From Betaproteobacteria bacterium (GTDB taxonomy: Bacteria; Pseudomonadota; Gammaproteobacteria; Burkholderiales; UBA6910): a stretch of DNA of 44,507 bases. Location: assembly GCA_016183615.1 (NCBI GenBank), contig JACPEG010000051.1, positions 1 through 44,507 on the forward strand, in the 5' to 3' direction. Within the stretch, counting starts at the first letter, position 1. Each line of letters opens with the position of its first letter. The position numbers were made by a program, and so were the translations under genes. Positions 24,001-32,404 of this stretch are shown in pieces. The notes under the pieces are model-generated. The model saw only the letters and a program-made list of their open reading frames with translations. It was not told the DNA's origin and searched no databases.

Positions 24001-26152
24001 CGCGAGCCCCCAGGACGCGCAGGCCGCACGACTGCTCCAGCGCAGCCTCCACACCCTGAAGGGCAGCGCCCGCATGGCGGGCGCCATGCGCCTCGGCGAG
24101 CTCACCCACAAGCTCGAAAGCCGCGTCGAGTCCTCGCTCGCGGCCGGGACGCCCGATGCCGCGGTCTTCGACACCCTGGATTCCGAGTTCGACCGGCTGT
24201 GCGGACAGATCGAGGGCCTGCAGAAGGGGCCGGAGCAGGCCGCCGCGGCGGCGGCACCGATGCCCGCCGCAGCCGCCACGCCGCAGGCGGCGCAAGCCCC
24301 CGAGGGAGCCACGCTGCTGGCCGCCGAGCAGGAGCTGCTGGCCCAGCAGGCGGTGCTGCGGGTCAAGGCCGATCTCGTGGACCGGCTGGTGAACGAGGCG
24401 GGCGAAGTGGCCATCGCCCGCTCGCGCATCGAGGCCGAGGCCCACCGCATCAAGCAGTCGCTGCTGGATCTCATGGAAAACGTGTCGCGCCTCAAGCATC
24501 AGCTCAGGGAAATCGAGATCCAGGCCGAGTCCCAGATGCAATCGCGCATGGATGCGGTCGAGGACGACAAGGCCAAGTTCGATCCGCTGGAGTTCGACCG
24601 CTTCACCCGGCTGCAGGAGCTGACGCGGGCCATGGCCGAGAGCGTGGCGGACGTGGCCGCGATTCAGCAGAACCTGCAGAGGAACCTGGACGAGACCGAG
24701 AAGGCGCTCTCCAGCCAGGCCCGCACCGGCAAGGAGCTGCAGCAGGAGCTGATGCGGGTGCGCGCGGTGCCCGTCGGCAACTACAGCGAGCGCTTCCATC
24801 GCACCGTGCGCCAGGCCGCGCGCGACCTCGGCAAGAAGGCCCGCCTCGCCATCGAAGGCGCCACCGTGGAACTGGATCGCGGCGTGCTGGAGCGCGTCAC
24901 CTCGCCCATCGAGCACATGCTGCGCAATTCCGTGGCCCACGGCATCGAGGCGGCGGAAGCAAGAGCCGCCGCGGGCAAGCCCGACACCGGCGAGATCAAG
25001 CTCACGGTGCGGCAGGAGGGCAACGAAGTGGCCATCGTGCTGGCGGACGACGGAGCGGGTCTCAATCTCGAGCGCATCCGCCACAAGGCCGAGGAGAAGG
25101 GACTGCTCCAGCCGGGACAGGAGATCGACGACGCGAAGCTCGCCCAGTTCATCTTCTCCCAGGGGTTTTCCACCGCCACCGAGGTGACCCAGGTGTCCGG
25201 CCGCGGCGTCGGCATGGACGTGGTGCGGGGCGAGATCACCGCGCTGGGCGGCCGGGTGGAGGTGACCTCCAGCCCCGGCAGGGGCACCGCCTTCACCGTC
25301 TATCTTCCCCTCACGCTCGCGGTGGCCCAGGTAGTCCTGGCGAGCGCCGGCGGCGGCAGCTACGCCGTGCCCTCCGCCATGGTGGAGCAGGTGCGCGAAT
25401 ACGGCCCCGACGAAATCGCCGGCCTGTACCGGGCGCGCAGCGTGGAGCTGCACGGCAACAGCTACCCGTTTTTCTACCTGCCGCGGCTGATGGGCGATGC
25501 GGTGTCCCGCCCCGAGCCCCGGCGCTACAACACGGTGCTGTTTCTGAAGCGCGGGGCCCAGCGGGTGGCAGTCCACGTCGACGAGTCCTCCGGCAACCAG
25601 GAAGTGGTGATCAAGAACATCGGCAGGCAGCTGTCCGGGGTCCCGGGCATCGAAGGCGCCACGGTGCTGGGCGACGGGCTGGTAGTGCTCATCGTCAATC
25701 CGGTGCAGCTCTCCCAGCGCGAGGACCTGCTCGGCGCGGACGCGGCAGCGCCGGACGCGCCCGCCGTCGGGCCGGTCGCCGCCCCGGTGGTCATGGTGGT
25801 GGACGACTCCCTCACGGTGCGCAAGATCACCGGCCGGCTGCTCGCCCGGGAAGGCTACCAGGTCATGACCGCCAAGGACGGCGTGGACGCCCTCGAGCAG
25901 ATCGCGGTATCCCTGCCCGACGTGATGCTGGTGGACATCGAAATGCCGCGCATGGACGGCTTCGACCTCACGCGCCGCGTGCGCACCGAGCCGCGCACGG
26001 CAGACGTGCCCATCATCATGATCACCTCCCGCACCGCGGAGAAGCACCGCAACTACGCCAGGGAGCTGGGGGTGAACGTGTACCTCGGCAAACCGTTCCA
26101 GGAAACCGAGCTGCTCGGCCACATCGCGGGATTCGTGAAGCGTGTAGCGTAA
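21017..26152 (+). CDS. chpA: hybrid chemosensory histidine kinase ChpA (PilL-type)
   Basis: A 1711-residue CheA-type kinase that phosphorylates PilG and PilH. The N-terminal ~600 residues contain PilL-N/degenerate Hpt-like helical bundles without a phospho-His. Three Hpt domains follow with His at 662 (FHTLKGSGR), 822 (VHTLAGIART) and 1012 (LHTLKGSAR), separated by Pro/Ala linkers. Then come the dimerisation and kinase core (N box HMLRNSVAHGIE, G1 ADDGAGLN, G2 GRGVGMDVV), a CheW domain, and a C-terminal receiver (about 1593-1705; acidic pocket VVDDS, phospho-acceptor Asp1640). P. aeruginosa ChpA is longer and carries more phosphotransfer sites, so this is a reduced version. It is 19 bp after pilJ and ends the operon. 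Confidence 0.96.
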   Translation: MSAQPSYDVAPLTWVKGEIDQALAAAGQFLEQFAADPRDRAPLAGARGHLHQVTGVLNMVGLQGPARFNEELESLVKAIEAQAIPEGCDAIGESRKAVASLASYLDRLIHGEPNVPVRLFPMLRAVAEARGATGITPGELFFPDLTVSRPGGLERAPLSGPEWMLLLKSARSRFQRGLLPWLKASDGGGAREMAEALRTLAQAAAPDGQRTFWWVTAAFMDAVAHQGVAADLQVKQLAGRIDHEMRRLAEGGTASAERLLRDLLYHLARSAPVTDTVREVHQAFHLKALLPGDQRSPDAELAAARPVLAQMQELTAAAKEAWDHCASGGLDALNSLLEHTARLKQMATGLKHPALEKLISVIGAAGVEVRNHPERLSENLAIEMATGFLLVEHAIAQYANLDAEFADQVEAVVARVKAAALGQWNEAALPAAPRLDDASRRSQELELLAQLTHEIEANLKQAEQVLDGFFRDHSKRAELPWLEPVIKQVMGTFSILGLERPVKVLDGCQSLITRFANPEQPVNHAELELLAEGMSSVGFYARTLHHEQPDESLLDAALARFGIAAPAGARAAPAVAEVPPATDVGQVIEEIMAAPAPAVKDVPEPVPAEVAAIRDQASDPDLLEVFLEEAREVLTNIRSGAATCATELANRDALATVRRGFHTLKGSGRMVGLKNMGEVAWALEQVMNKWLEERKPATTPLLDLVAQAADRFGAWVESLRGTGHADVAAGDLVAAAHLLRTGTPLPAKPVPETTQRPVTPPTPAAPMPPAQVVIGSTIIPRDLFTIFRGEADMHLATLARQQAQFAAGRGARVPEELPRAVHTLAGIARTTGLTFISDLAGALEEALAAISCGELPPEDATLAAIDRSVTALSHLLAAVGEERLPAPDDLARAGALIRDFESLIETAKANPVTTEITAAEAPPEPVAVLGLAPVAAVATPAPAVESVPPQPAAKPHEPKERRAIRDDLDPALLPIFLEEAQELVPMIGAELRAWRASPQDAQAARLLQRSLHTLKGSARMAGAMRLGELTHKLESRVESSLAAGTPDAAVFDTLDSEFDRLCGQIEGLQKGPEQAAAAAAPMPAAAATPQAAQAPEGATLLAAEQELLAQQAVLRVKADLVDRLVNEAGEVAIARSRIEAEAHRIKQSLLDLMENVSRLKHQLREIEIQAESQMQSRMDAVEDDKAKFDPLEFDRFTRLQELTRAMAESVADVAAIQQNLQRNLDETEKALSSQARTGKELQQELMRVRAVPVGNYSERFHRTVRQAARDLGKKARLAIEGATVELDRGVLERVTSPIEHMLRNSVAHGIEAAEARAAAGKPDTGEIKLTVRQEGNEVAIVLADDGAGLNLERIRHKAEEKGLLQPGQEIDDAKLAQFIFSQGFSTATEVTQVSGRGVGMDVVRGEITALGGRVEVTSSPGRGTAFTVYLPLTLAVAQVVLASAGGGSYAVPSAMVEQVREYGPDEIAGLYRARSVELHGNSYPFFYLPRLMGDAVSRPEPRRYNTVLFLKRGAQRVAVHVDESSGNQEVVIKNIGRQLSGVPGIEGATVLGDGLVVLIVNPVQLSQREDLLGADAAAPDAPAVGPVAAPVVMVVDDSLTVRKITGRLLAREGYQVMTAKDGVDALEQIAVSLPDVMLVDIEMPRMDGFDLTRRVRTEPRTADVPIIMITSRTAEKHRNYARELGVNVYLGKPFQETELLGHIAGFVKRVA

Positions 26153-26176
26153 ACTCTCCCGGTAGTTGCGCTTCAG

Positions 26177-26192
26177 GTCTCGCGCTTCACGG
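26177..26192. repeat. 16-bp dispersed repeat GTCTCGCGCTTCACGG, copy 1
   Basis: The same 16 bases recur at 34661-34676. This copy lies in the 219-bp gap between chpA and yqgE. Apart from this copy and the yqgE promoter, nothing was recognised in that gap. Confidence 0.7.
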
Positions 26193-26328
26193 CATTTCCC
26201 CTTCCGCAGCTTTCCCCTCTTCCGCTGCCCCCAACCGGGGTCCGCCCCGGGCCGCCGAGTGCCACAGCCGGCGAACGCCGCCCACGGTCAATCGCGGCCA
26301 GGAACCCCTCGCGCCCGGCGCGGCCAAA

Positions 26329-26357
26329 TTGTGAAGGCCGTTCCCGGGGATTACAAT
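26329..26357 (+). promoter_or_regulatory. sigma-70-type promoter of the yqgE-ruvX-pyrRBC' operon
   Basis: TTGTGA (26329-26334) and TACAAT (26352-26357) are separated by 17 bp, a good housekeeping promoter. The expected start, near 26364, is only about eight bases before the yqgE ATG, so the leader is very short. GAGG at 26361-26364 is the only ribosome-binding-like sequence. Confidence 0.55.
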
Positions 26358-26371
26358 ACGCGAGGTCCGTC

Positions 26372-26938
26372 ATGCCAAGCCAAAACGTCAACCTCACCCA
26401 TCACTTCCTCATCGCCATGCCGGCGATGGCGGACCCGTATTTCTCCAAGACCGTCACCTATATCTGCGAGCATAACGACCAGGGCGCGCTGGGTCTGGTC
26501 ATCAACCGGCCCATCGACATGACCCTGGAAAACCTGTTCGAGCAGATCGGGCTTACCCTGGGCGGCGGGGAATTGCGCCTGCTCCCGGTGTATTTCGGGG
26601 GCCCGGTGCAGATGGATCGGGGGTTCGTGCTGCACCAGCCGGTGGGCGCGTGGCAATCCACCATGTCCGTGCGCGACGAAGTGGGTCTGACCACGTCCAA
26701 GGATATTCTTCAGGCAGTGGCCCGGGGCGAGGGGCCGAGCCGAATGATGGTCACGCTCGGCTACGCGGGCTGGGCGCCGGGCCAGCTGGAGCAGGAAATC
26801 GCCCAGAATGCCTGGCTCACGGTAAAGGCCGTGCCGCGGGTGATCTTCGAAATGCCCCCCGAAGAGCGGCTGCCCGCAGCCATGGAGCTGCTGGGCATCG
26901 ATTTCGCGAGCCTGTCCGACGACGCGGGGCATGCGTGA
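26372..26938 (+). CDS. yqgE: YqgE/AlgH family protein (UPF0301)
   Basis: A 188-residue YqgE/AlgH protein. Family marks are [12 protein letters not shown] near the start, [20 protein letters not shown] (39-58) and the segment [16 protein letters not shown]. It has no catalytic motif, and its biochemical role is not established; AlgH was first noted as a possible transcriptional regulator in Pseudomonas. Its stop codon overlaps the GTG start of ruvX (GTGA), so the two are translationally coupled. The pair sits ahead of pyrimidine genes as in Pseudomonas. Confidence 0.93.
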   Translation: MPSQNVNLTHHFLIAMPAMADPYFSKTVTYICEHNDQGALGLVINRPIDMTLENLFEQIGLTLGGGELRLLPVYFGGPVQMDRGFVLHQPVGAWQSTMSVRDEVGLTTSKDILQAVARGEGPSRMMVTLGYAGWAPGQLEQEIAQNAWLTVKAVPRVIFEMPPEERLPAAMELLGIDFASLSDDAGHA

Positions 26939-27375
26939 GGCGCCCTCGATCCGGCACTGTTCTTGCCTTTGACTTCGGCGCGAAGCGCATCGGCGTGGCC
27001 GTGGGGGATTGCGCCCTCGGCATCGCCCATCCGCTGACGACGGTCGAGGGCAGCGACCCGAGTGCCGGCTTCGAGGTCATCGCGGCGCTGGTCACGGAGT
27101 GGCAGCCGGTGGTCCTGGTGGTGGGGCTGCCCTCGCATCCCGACGGCGCCGAGCACGCCGTGGGTCGCCGGTGCCGGCGCTTCGCCTCGCAACTGCACGG
27201 CCGGTTCGGGCTTCCCGCAGTGCTGGTGGACGAGCGCCTCACCTCGGCGGCCGCGGCGGAATCGCTGCGGGAGGCCGGCCTCGCCGGCCGCAAGCAGAAG
27301 TCCGCCCTCGATCAGGTCGCAGCCCAGCACGTTCTCCAGACCTATTTCGACACCCATCGCCATGCAGCTGCCTGA
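26935..27375 (+). CDS. ruvX: YqgF/RuvX, putative Holliday junction resolvase / pre-16S rRNA nuclease
   Basis: A 146-residue RNase H-fold nuclease. [14 protein letters not shown] holds the first catalytic Asp, DERLTSAAA the Glu, and [10 protein letters not shown] the last Asp. The family has been assigned to Holliday junction resolution and, in E. coli, to maturation of the 5' end of 16S rRNA. It starts with GTG at 26935, overlapping the yqgE stop by four bases; no ATG in frame fits. Its 3' end overlaps pyrR by 14 bp. Confidence 0.92.
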   Translation: MRRPRSGTVLAFDFGAKRIGVAVGDCALGIAHPLTTVEGSDPSAGFEVIAALVTEWQPVVLVVGLPSHPDGAEHAVGRRCRRFASQLHGRFGLPAVLVDERLTSAAAAESLREAGLAGRKQKSALDQVAAQHVLQTYFDTHRHAAA

Positions 27376-27856
27376 CGCCGAGGCGACCTTCCGGGAGCTC
27401 GCGGAAAAAGTCCGCGGCGCGGTCACCAGGGAAACCGCGCTGGTGGGCATCCACACCGGCGGCGCGTGGCTGGCGGAGCGGCTCAGGGAAGACCTGGGGC
27501 TCAGCGGGCCGCTGGGCACCCTCGATGTCTCGTTCTACCGGGACGACTTCGACAAGATCGGGCTGCACCGTGACGTGAAGCGCACCGCCATCCCGTTCGA
27601 CGTAGCGGGACGCGACATTCTGCTGGTGGACGACGTGCTCTACACCGGGCGCACCATCCGGGCGGCGCTGAACGAGTTGTTCGACTACGGCCGGCCGGCC
27701 CGGGTGCGCCTTGCCGCGCTCATCGACCGCGGCGGCAGGGAACTTCCCATCGCCGCGGAATTCATCGGAGCGGAAGTGGCGCTGGCGCCCGGCCAGAGCG
27801 TCGAGCTTCTCAAGGACGCCAAGGGCAAGTTGAGCCTCCAGCTGCACCATGACTGA
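27362..27856 (+). CDS. pyrR: pyrimidine operon regulator / uracil phosphoribosyltransferase PyrR
   Basis: A 164-residue phosphoribosyltransferase-fold protein with the PRPP-binding loop [19 protein letters not shown]. In Bacillus, PyrR binds pyr mRNA and causes attenuation, and it also has UPRTase activity. In Pseudomonas it regulates pyr genes by another route. No PyrR RNA-binding hairpin was recognised upstream. The ATG at 27362 lies within the ruvX end, so translation is coupled. Place in the operon (ruvX-pyrR-pyrB) matches Pseudomonas. Confidence 0.94.
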   Translation: MQLPDAEATFRELAEKVRGAVTRETALVGIHTGGAWLAERLREDLGLSGPLGTLDVSFYRDDFDKIGLHRDVKRTAIPFDVAGRDILLVDDVLYTGRTIRAALNELFDYGRPARVRLAALIDRGGRELPIAAEFIGAEVALAPGQSVELLKDAKGKLSLQLHHD

Positions 27857-27888
27857 CGTTGCGGATGAAACGGGAACCCGAAGCGCCG

Positions 27889-28839
27889 ATGTCGAATAAT
27901 CCCCAGCTCGATGCCGAAGGCCAGCTGCGGCACCTGCTCACCATCGAAGGGCTGCCGGCCCCCATCCTCACCCAGATCCTGGACACCGCCGATTCCTTCG
28001 TCAGCGTCACCGAGCGGGAGGTGAAGAAAGTCCCCCTGCTGCGGGGAAAGACGGTGTTCAACCTGTTCTTCGAGCCCTCGACCCGCACCCGCACCACCTT
28101 CGAGATCGCCGCCAAGCGGCTCTCCGCCGACGTCATCAATCTCAACGTCAGCACCTCCAGCCAGACCAAGGGCGAGACGCTGCTGGACACGGTGGCGAAC
28201 CTCTCGGCCATGCACGCCGACATGTTCGTGGTGCGCCACGCCCAGAGCGGCGCGCCCCATCTCATCGCCCGCCACGTGGCGCCCGAGATCCACGTCATCA
28301 ACGCCGGCGACGGGCGCCACGCGCACCCCACCCAGGCGCTGCTCGACATGTACACCATCCGCCACTACAAGAAGGATTTCCGGGCGCTGCGGGTGGCCAT
28401 CGTCGGCGACGTCCTGCACTCGCGGGTGGCGCGCTCCCAGATCCATGCCCTCACCACTCTCGGCGTTCCCGAGGTGCGGGTAATCGCGCCCGGAACGCTG
28501 CTGCCCTCCCAGGTGGAGCATCTGGGGGTGCATGTCTACCACGACATGGCGCAGGGACTCAAAGACGTGGACGTGCTGCTGATGCTGCGGCTTCAGAACG
28601 AGCGCATGCAGGGCGCGCTGCTGCCGAGCCCCCAGGAGTACTTCAAGAACTACGGGCTCACGCCGGAGAAGCTGGCGCTGGCCCGCCCCGACGCCATCGT
28701 GATGCACCCGGGCCCCATGAACCGGGGAGTGGAGATCGATTCCGCCGTGGCGGACGGCCACCAGTCGGTGATCCTGCCCCAGGTGACTTTCGGCATCGCG
28801 GTGCGGATGGCGGTGATGAGCATTCTGGCGGGGAACTGA
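27889..28839 (+). CDS. pyrB: aspartate carbamoyltransferase catalytic subunit
   Basis: PyrB (316 aa) joins carbamoyl phosphate and aspartate in the first committed step of pyrimidine synthesis. The carbamoyl-phosphate signature [18 protein letters not shown] is intact, followed by [19 protein letters not shown] and [12 protein letters not shown]. The ATG at 27889 (MSNNPQLD) is preferred over upstream in-frame TTG (27859) and ATG (27865) codons because close relatives start with this segment. No pyrI is present; the neighbour pyrC' is expected to form the stable ATCase complex with it. Confidence 0.95.
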   Translation: MSNNPQLDAEGQLRHLLTIEGLPAPILTQILDTADSFVSVTEREVKKVPLLRGKTVFNLFFEPSTRTRTTFEIAAKRLSADVINLNVSTSSQTKGETLLDTVANLSAMHADMFVVRHAQSGAPHLIARHVAPEIHVINAGDGRHAHPTQALLDMYTIRHYKKDFRALRVAIVGDVLHSRVARSQIHALTTLGVPEVRVIAPGTLLPSQVEHLGVHVYHDMAQGLKDVDVLLMLRLQNERMQGALLPSPQEYFKNYGLTPEKLALARPDAIVMHPGPMNRGVEIDSAVADGHQSVILPQVTFGIAVRMAVMSILAGN

Positions 28840-28860
28840 AACAGCGTTGAAATGAATTAG

Positions 28861-30135
28861 ATGAAGATCCACATCAAGAACGGCCGCCTGGTGGACCCGA
28901 AGCACGGCGTCGATGCCGTGCGCGACCTCTATATCGCGGCGGGAAAGATCGTCGGCAACGACCATGCGCCGGAGGGTTTCCACGCCAACCGCGTGATCAA
29001 CGCTTCGGGGCTGGTGGTGTGCCCCGGCTTCATCGATCTGTCGGCCCGGCTGCGGGAGCCCGGCTTCGAATACAAGGCCACGCTGGAATCCGAAATGGTG
29101 GCGGCGGTCGCGGGGGGCATCACCAGCCTCGCCTGCCCGCCGGACACCGATCCGCCCCTCGATGAGCCGGGTCTGGTGGAAATGCTCAAGCACCGCGCCC
29201 GCAATCTGAACCAGGCCCATGTGTATCCCATCGGAGCGCTCACCCAGGGCCTCAATGGCCAGCGCCTCACGGAAATGGCGGAACTGCGGGACGCCGGCTG
29301 CGTGGCCTTCAGCCAGGCTGAGATTCCGGTGGCGGACCATTCGGTGCTGTTGCGGGCGCTTCAGTACGCGGCCACCTTCGGCTTCAAGGTGTGGCTGCGG
29401 CCCCAGGACCTGGGGCTTGGCCGCGACGGCGTGGCCCATGACGGGGAAGTGGCGACGCGGCTTGGGCTCGCCGCGATCCCGGCCTGCGCGGAGACCATCG
29501 CGGTCTCCACCATCCTGCTGCTTGCCCGGGAAGCCGGCTGCGGCGTCCACCTTTGCCGCATTTCCTCGGCGGAGGCCGTGGACATGATCCGCGGCGCAAA
29601 GGCCCGGGGCATGGCCATCACCTGCGACGTGTCCGCCAACCACGTGCACCTCTCGGAGATGGACATCGGCTATTTCGACTCCAACGCCCACCTGATGCCA
29701 CCGCTGCGGAGCCTGCGGGACCGCGACGGCCTGCGCACCGGCCTCGCCGATGGCATCATCGATGCCGTGTGCTCGGACCATACCCCGGTGGACGAAGACG
29801 CCAAGCAGGTTCCGTTCGGAGAAGCGGAGGCCGGGGCCACCGGCCTGGAACTGCTGCTGCCGCTCACCCTCAAATGGGGCAGGGAATCCGGCGTCGCGCT
29901 GGCGCGGACCCTCGCCAAGATCACCACCGAGCCGGCGCGCATCCTGGGCCTCGATGCCGGGCATCTCGCGCCGGGAGCCACCGCCGATGTCTGCGTGTTC
30001 GATCCCGAAGCCTGGTGGAAAGTGGAGCCCCGGGCCCTCAGGAGCCAGGGAAAGAATACCCCGTTTCTCGGCATGGAATTGCAGGGCAAGGTCCGCCATA
30101 CGTTGGTGGCGGGGCATCTGGTGTATGAAGCGTGA
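28861..30135 (+). CDS. pyrX: non-catalytic dihydroorotase-like subunit PyrC' (PyrX)
   Basis: A 424-residue protein of class I dihydroorotase fold. The metal-binding motif D-x-H-x-H-x-R-E-P-G reads DLSARLREPG here (residues 59-68): both His are lost (Ser61, Arg63). The later HLCH motif is HLCR (Arg233) and the DHAPH motif is DHTPV. Loss of these ligands means it should not hydrolyse dihydroorotate. In Pseudomonas an inactive PyrC' of this kind binds PyrB and is required for ATCase assembly. It is 21 bp after pyrB. A true dihydroorotase must be encoded elsewhere. Confidence 0.92.
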   Translation: MKIHIKNGRLVDPKHGVDAVRDLYIAAGKIVGNDHAPEGFHANRVINASGLVVCPGFIDLSARLREPGFEYKATLESEMVAAVAGGITSLACPPDTDPPLDEPGLVEMLKHRARNLNQAHVYPIGALTQGLNGQRLTEMAELRDAGCVAFSQAEIPVADHSVLLRALQYAATFGFKVWLRPQDLGLGRDGVAHDGEVATRLGLAAIPACAETIAVSTILLLAREAGCGVHLCRISSAEAVDMIRGAKARGMAITCDVSANHVHLSEMDIGYFDSNAHLMPPLRSLRDRDGLRTGLADGIIDAVCSDHTPVDEDAKQVPFGEAEAGATGLELLLPLTLKWGRESGVALARTLAKITTEPARILGLDAGHLAPGATADVCVFDPEAWWKVEPRALRSQGKNTPFLGMELQGKVRHTLVAGHLVYEA

Positions 30136-30224
30136 ACAGTGAACGGGACTGCGGGTCCTAATCACCATTGTTCGTTCGCTGTACACTGTTCACCGTTTCC
30201 CGTTCACTGTTTACTGTTCACCCG
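30132..30224. repeat. GTGAACAGT-type inverted repeats between pyrC' and prlC, locus A
   Basis: GTGAACAGTGAACGGGA at 30132-30148 is answered by inverted copies around 30185-30224 (for example CCCGTTCACTGTTTACTG). The units follow a roughly 6-base rhythm of GTGAAC/AGT. The repeat starts at the pyrC' stop codon and ends eight bases before the prlC start. The same family recurs at 39784-39873. Confidence 0.75.
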
Positions 30225-30231
30225 TTTTTCA

Positions 30232-32289
30232 ATGAATCCATTACTCGATTTCTCCGGCCTTCCCCGTTTCGACCTGTTCAAAGTCGAACACGTCACCCCG
30301 GCGGTGGACCGGTTGCTCGCCGAGGGTCGCGCCGTCGTGGCCAATGTCGGCGCCGACCCGGCAATGCCCGCCTGGGACAATTTCGTGCAACCGCTCGAGG
30401 ACACCAACGAGCGCCTGGGCCGGGCCTGGGGACAGGTGGCCCATCTCAATGCGGTCATGAACAGCCCCGAGTTGCGGGAGGCGTACAACGCCAATCTGCC
30501 GAAAGTCACCCAGTACCACGCGGAACTCGCCCAGAATCAGGCTCTGTTCGAGAAATTCAAGGCCCTCGGGGCCTCGGCGCAGCATGAAAGCCTGATCCCG
30601 GCGCGGAAGAAAATCATCGAAAACGAGTTGCGGGATTTCCGCCTCGGCGGCGCCGATCTCCCGCCCGAAAAGAAGGCGCGCTTCCTCGAAATCCAGGAGC
30701 GGCTCGCGGCCCTTTCCTCCCGGTTCAGCGACAACCTGCTGGATGCCACCAACGCGTTTGCGCTCTACGTCGAGGACCGCGGCGAGCTGTCGGGCCTGCC
30801 GGACGATGTTCTGGAGGCGGCCCGGGAGGCGGCGGAAAAGGATGAGAAGAAGGGCTGGAAGCTCACCCTGCACGCGCCCTCCTATCTGCCGGTCATGCAG
30901 TACGCGAACAATCGCGACTTGCGGGAGCAGATGTATCGGGCCTACGTGACCCGGGCCAGCGAATTCGGAAAGCCCGATTGGGATAACGCCCCGCTCATCG
31001 CCGAGATCCTCGATCTGCGCCGGGAAGAGGCGCAGCTCCTGAGCTACCCCAACTACGCGGAGGTGTCGCTGGAGCCCAAGATGGCGGAGTCGCCGGCTCA
31101 GGTGCTGGATTTCCTGCGGGAGCTGGCGGCGAAGGCCAGGCCCTTCGCGGCACGGGATCTCGCAGAGCTTCGGGCATTCGGACGGGAAAAGCTGAAGCTC
31201 GACGCGCTGGAGGCCTGGGACCTCGCCTACGTCTCGGAAAAGCTGCGGCTCGAGCGCTACGCGTTCTCGGAGCAGGAGGTAAAGCAGTATTTCCCCGAAA
31301 CCAAAGTGCTGCCCGGGATGTTCCGCCTGGTCGAGCGCCTGTACCAACTCACCATCACGCCATCGGAGGCGCCGCGCTGGCATCCGGACGTGCGCTTCTA
31401 CGACATCCGCGACGGCGCGGGCCGGCTGGTCGGGCAGTTCTACGTGGACCTCTACGCCCGGCCTTCGAAGCGCGGCGGCGCCTGGATGGACGACGCCATC
31501 ACCCGCCGGCGCGTGGCAGCCGGCATCCAGACGCCGGTAGCCTATCTCAACTGCAACTTCTCGGCGCCCGTGGGCGGAAAGCCGGCGCTGTTCACCCACG
31601 ACGAGGTGATCACCCTGTTCCATGAGTTCGGCCACGGGCTGCATCACCTGCTCACCCGGGTCGAGGACCTGGGGGTCTCGGGCATCAACGGCGTGGAGTG
31701 GGACGCGGTGGAGCTGCCCAGCCAGTTCATGGAGAATTTCTGCTGGGAGTGGGATGTGCTCTCCGCCATGACGGCCCATGCCGACACCGGCGCACCCCTG
31801 CCGCGCCCGCTGTTCGACAAAATGCTGGCGGCGAAGAACTTCCAGGTGGGGATGCAGACGGCGCGCCAGCTGGAGTTCGCGCTGTTCGACATGCACCTGC
31901 ACTACGACTTCGATCCCCACGGAGCGAAAACGGTGCAGCAGGTTCTCGACGAGGTTCGCGAGCGGGTGGCAGTGGTGATTCCTCCCGCCTTCAACCGCTT
32001 TCCCGACAGCTTTTCCCATGTTTTCGCCGGCGGCTACGCCGCGGGCTACTACAGCTACAAGTGGGCCGAAGTGCTGTCGGCCGACGCCTACAGCCTGTTC
32101 GAGGAGAACGGCGTCCTCAATCCGGAAATCGGGGAACGCTTCGTGGCGGAAATCCTCGCCGTGGGAGGCAGCCGCCCCGCGCTGGAGTCGTTCAAGGCGT
32201 TCCGCGGGCGCGAGCCGCGGATCGACGCGCTGCTCAGGCACCAGGGCATGGAGCACGGGGAGCAGGCGGGGTCTCTCGCTTCCCGGTAG
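30232..32289 (+). CDS. prlC: oligopeptidase A (M3 zinc metallopeptidase)
   Basis: PrlC/OpdA (685 aa, typical) is a cytoplasmic zinc peptidase that degrades short peptides, including cleaved signal peptides. The zinc motif HEFGH is at residues 464-468, with the third ligand Glu in the downstream GVEWDAVELPSQFMENF segment. The N-terminal helical M3 domain starts NPLLDFSGLPRFD. The ATG at 30232 was chosen because the family starts there; the longer open frame reads through repeat DNA. No ribosome-binding site is visible because the dispersed repeat reaches almost to the start. The stop codon lies inside another dispersed repeat. Confidence 0.95.
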   Translation: MNPLLDFSGLPRFDLFKVEHVTPAVDRLLAEGRAVVANVGADPAMPAWDNFVQPLEDTNERLGRAWGQVAHLNAVMNSPELREAYNANLPKVTQYHAELAQNQALFEKFKALGASAQHESLIPARKKIIENELRDFRLGGADLPPEKKARFLEIQERLAALSSRFSDNLLDATNAFALYVEDRGELSGLPDDVLEAAREAAEKDEKKGWKLTLHAPSYLPVMQYANNRDLREQMYRAYVTRASEFGKPDWDNAPLIAEILDLRREEAQLLSYPNYAEVSLEPKMAESPAQVLDFLRELAAKARPFAARDLAELRAFGREKLKLDALEAWDLAYVSEKLRLERYAFSEQEVKQYFPETKVLPGMFRLVERLYQLTITPSEAPRWHPDVRFYDIRDGAGRLVGQFYVDLYARPSKRGGAWMDDAITRRRVAAGIQTPVAYLNCNFSAPVGGKPALFTHDEVITLFHEFGHGLHHLLTRVEDLGVSGINGVEWDAVELPSQFMENFCWEWDVLSAMTAHADTGAPLPRPLFDKMLAAKNFQVGMQTARQLEFALFDMHLHYDFDPHGAKTVQQVLDEVRERVAVVIPPAFNRFPDSFSHVFAGGYAAGYYSYKWAEVLSADAYSLFEENGVLNPEIGERFVAEILAVGGSRPALESFKAFRGREPRIDALLRHQGMEHGEQAGSLASR

Positions 32290-32354
32290 GAGCGAATTCA
32301 TTCGCGACCTTATGCCTCGCGACCTCTGCCGGTCGGGGATGAATCCCCTCCTAC
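32286..32354. repeat. GTAGGAGCGAATTCATTCGC-type palindromic repeat after prlC
   Basis: Outer arms GTAGG (32286) and CCTAC (32354) enclose GAGCGAATTCATTCGCGAC and GTCGGGGATGAATCCCC, a structure seen as a dispersed intergenic repeat in many proteobacteria. It begins on the last sense codon of prlC and supplies its TAG stop. Confidence 0.7.
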
Positions 32355-32404
32355 AATCCCAACGTTCGCCAAGCCCCCGGTAGCAACATGCGAGGAGCCG
32401 GGTC

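Noticed and set aside
22544..26122. A 1192-codon minus-strand open frame opposite chpA
   Set aside because: Composition is that of an antisense shadow; the opposite strand encodes an intact CheA-type kinase.
27300..27361. PyrR-binding RNA attenuator ahead of pyrR/pyrB
   Set aside because: No anti-terminator or terminator pair was seen; pyrR starts inside ruvX.
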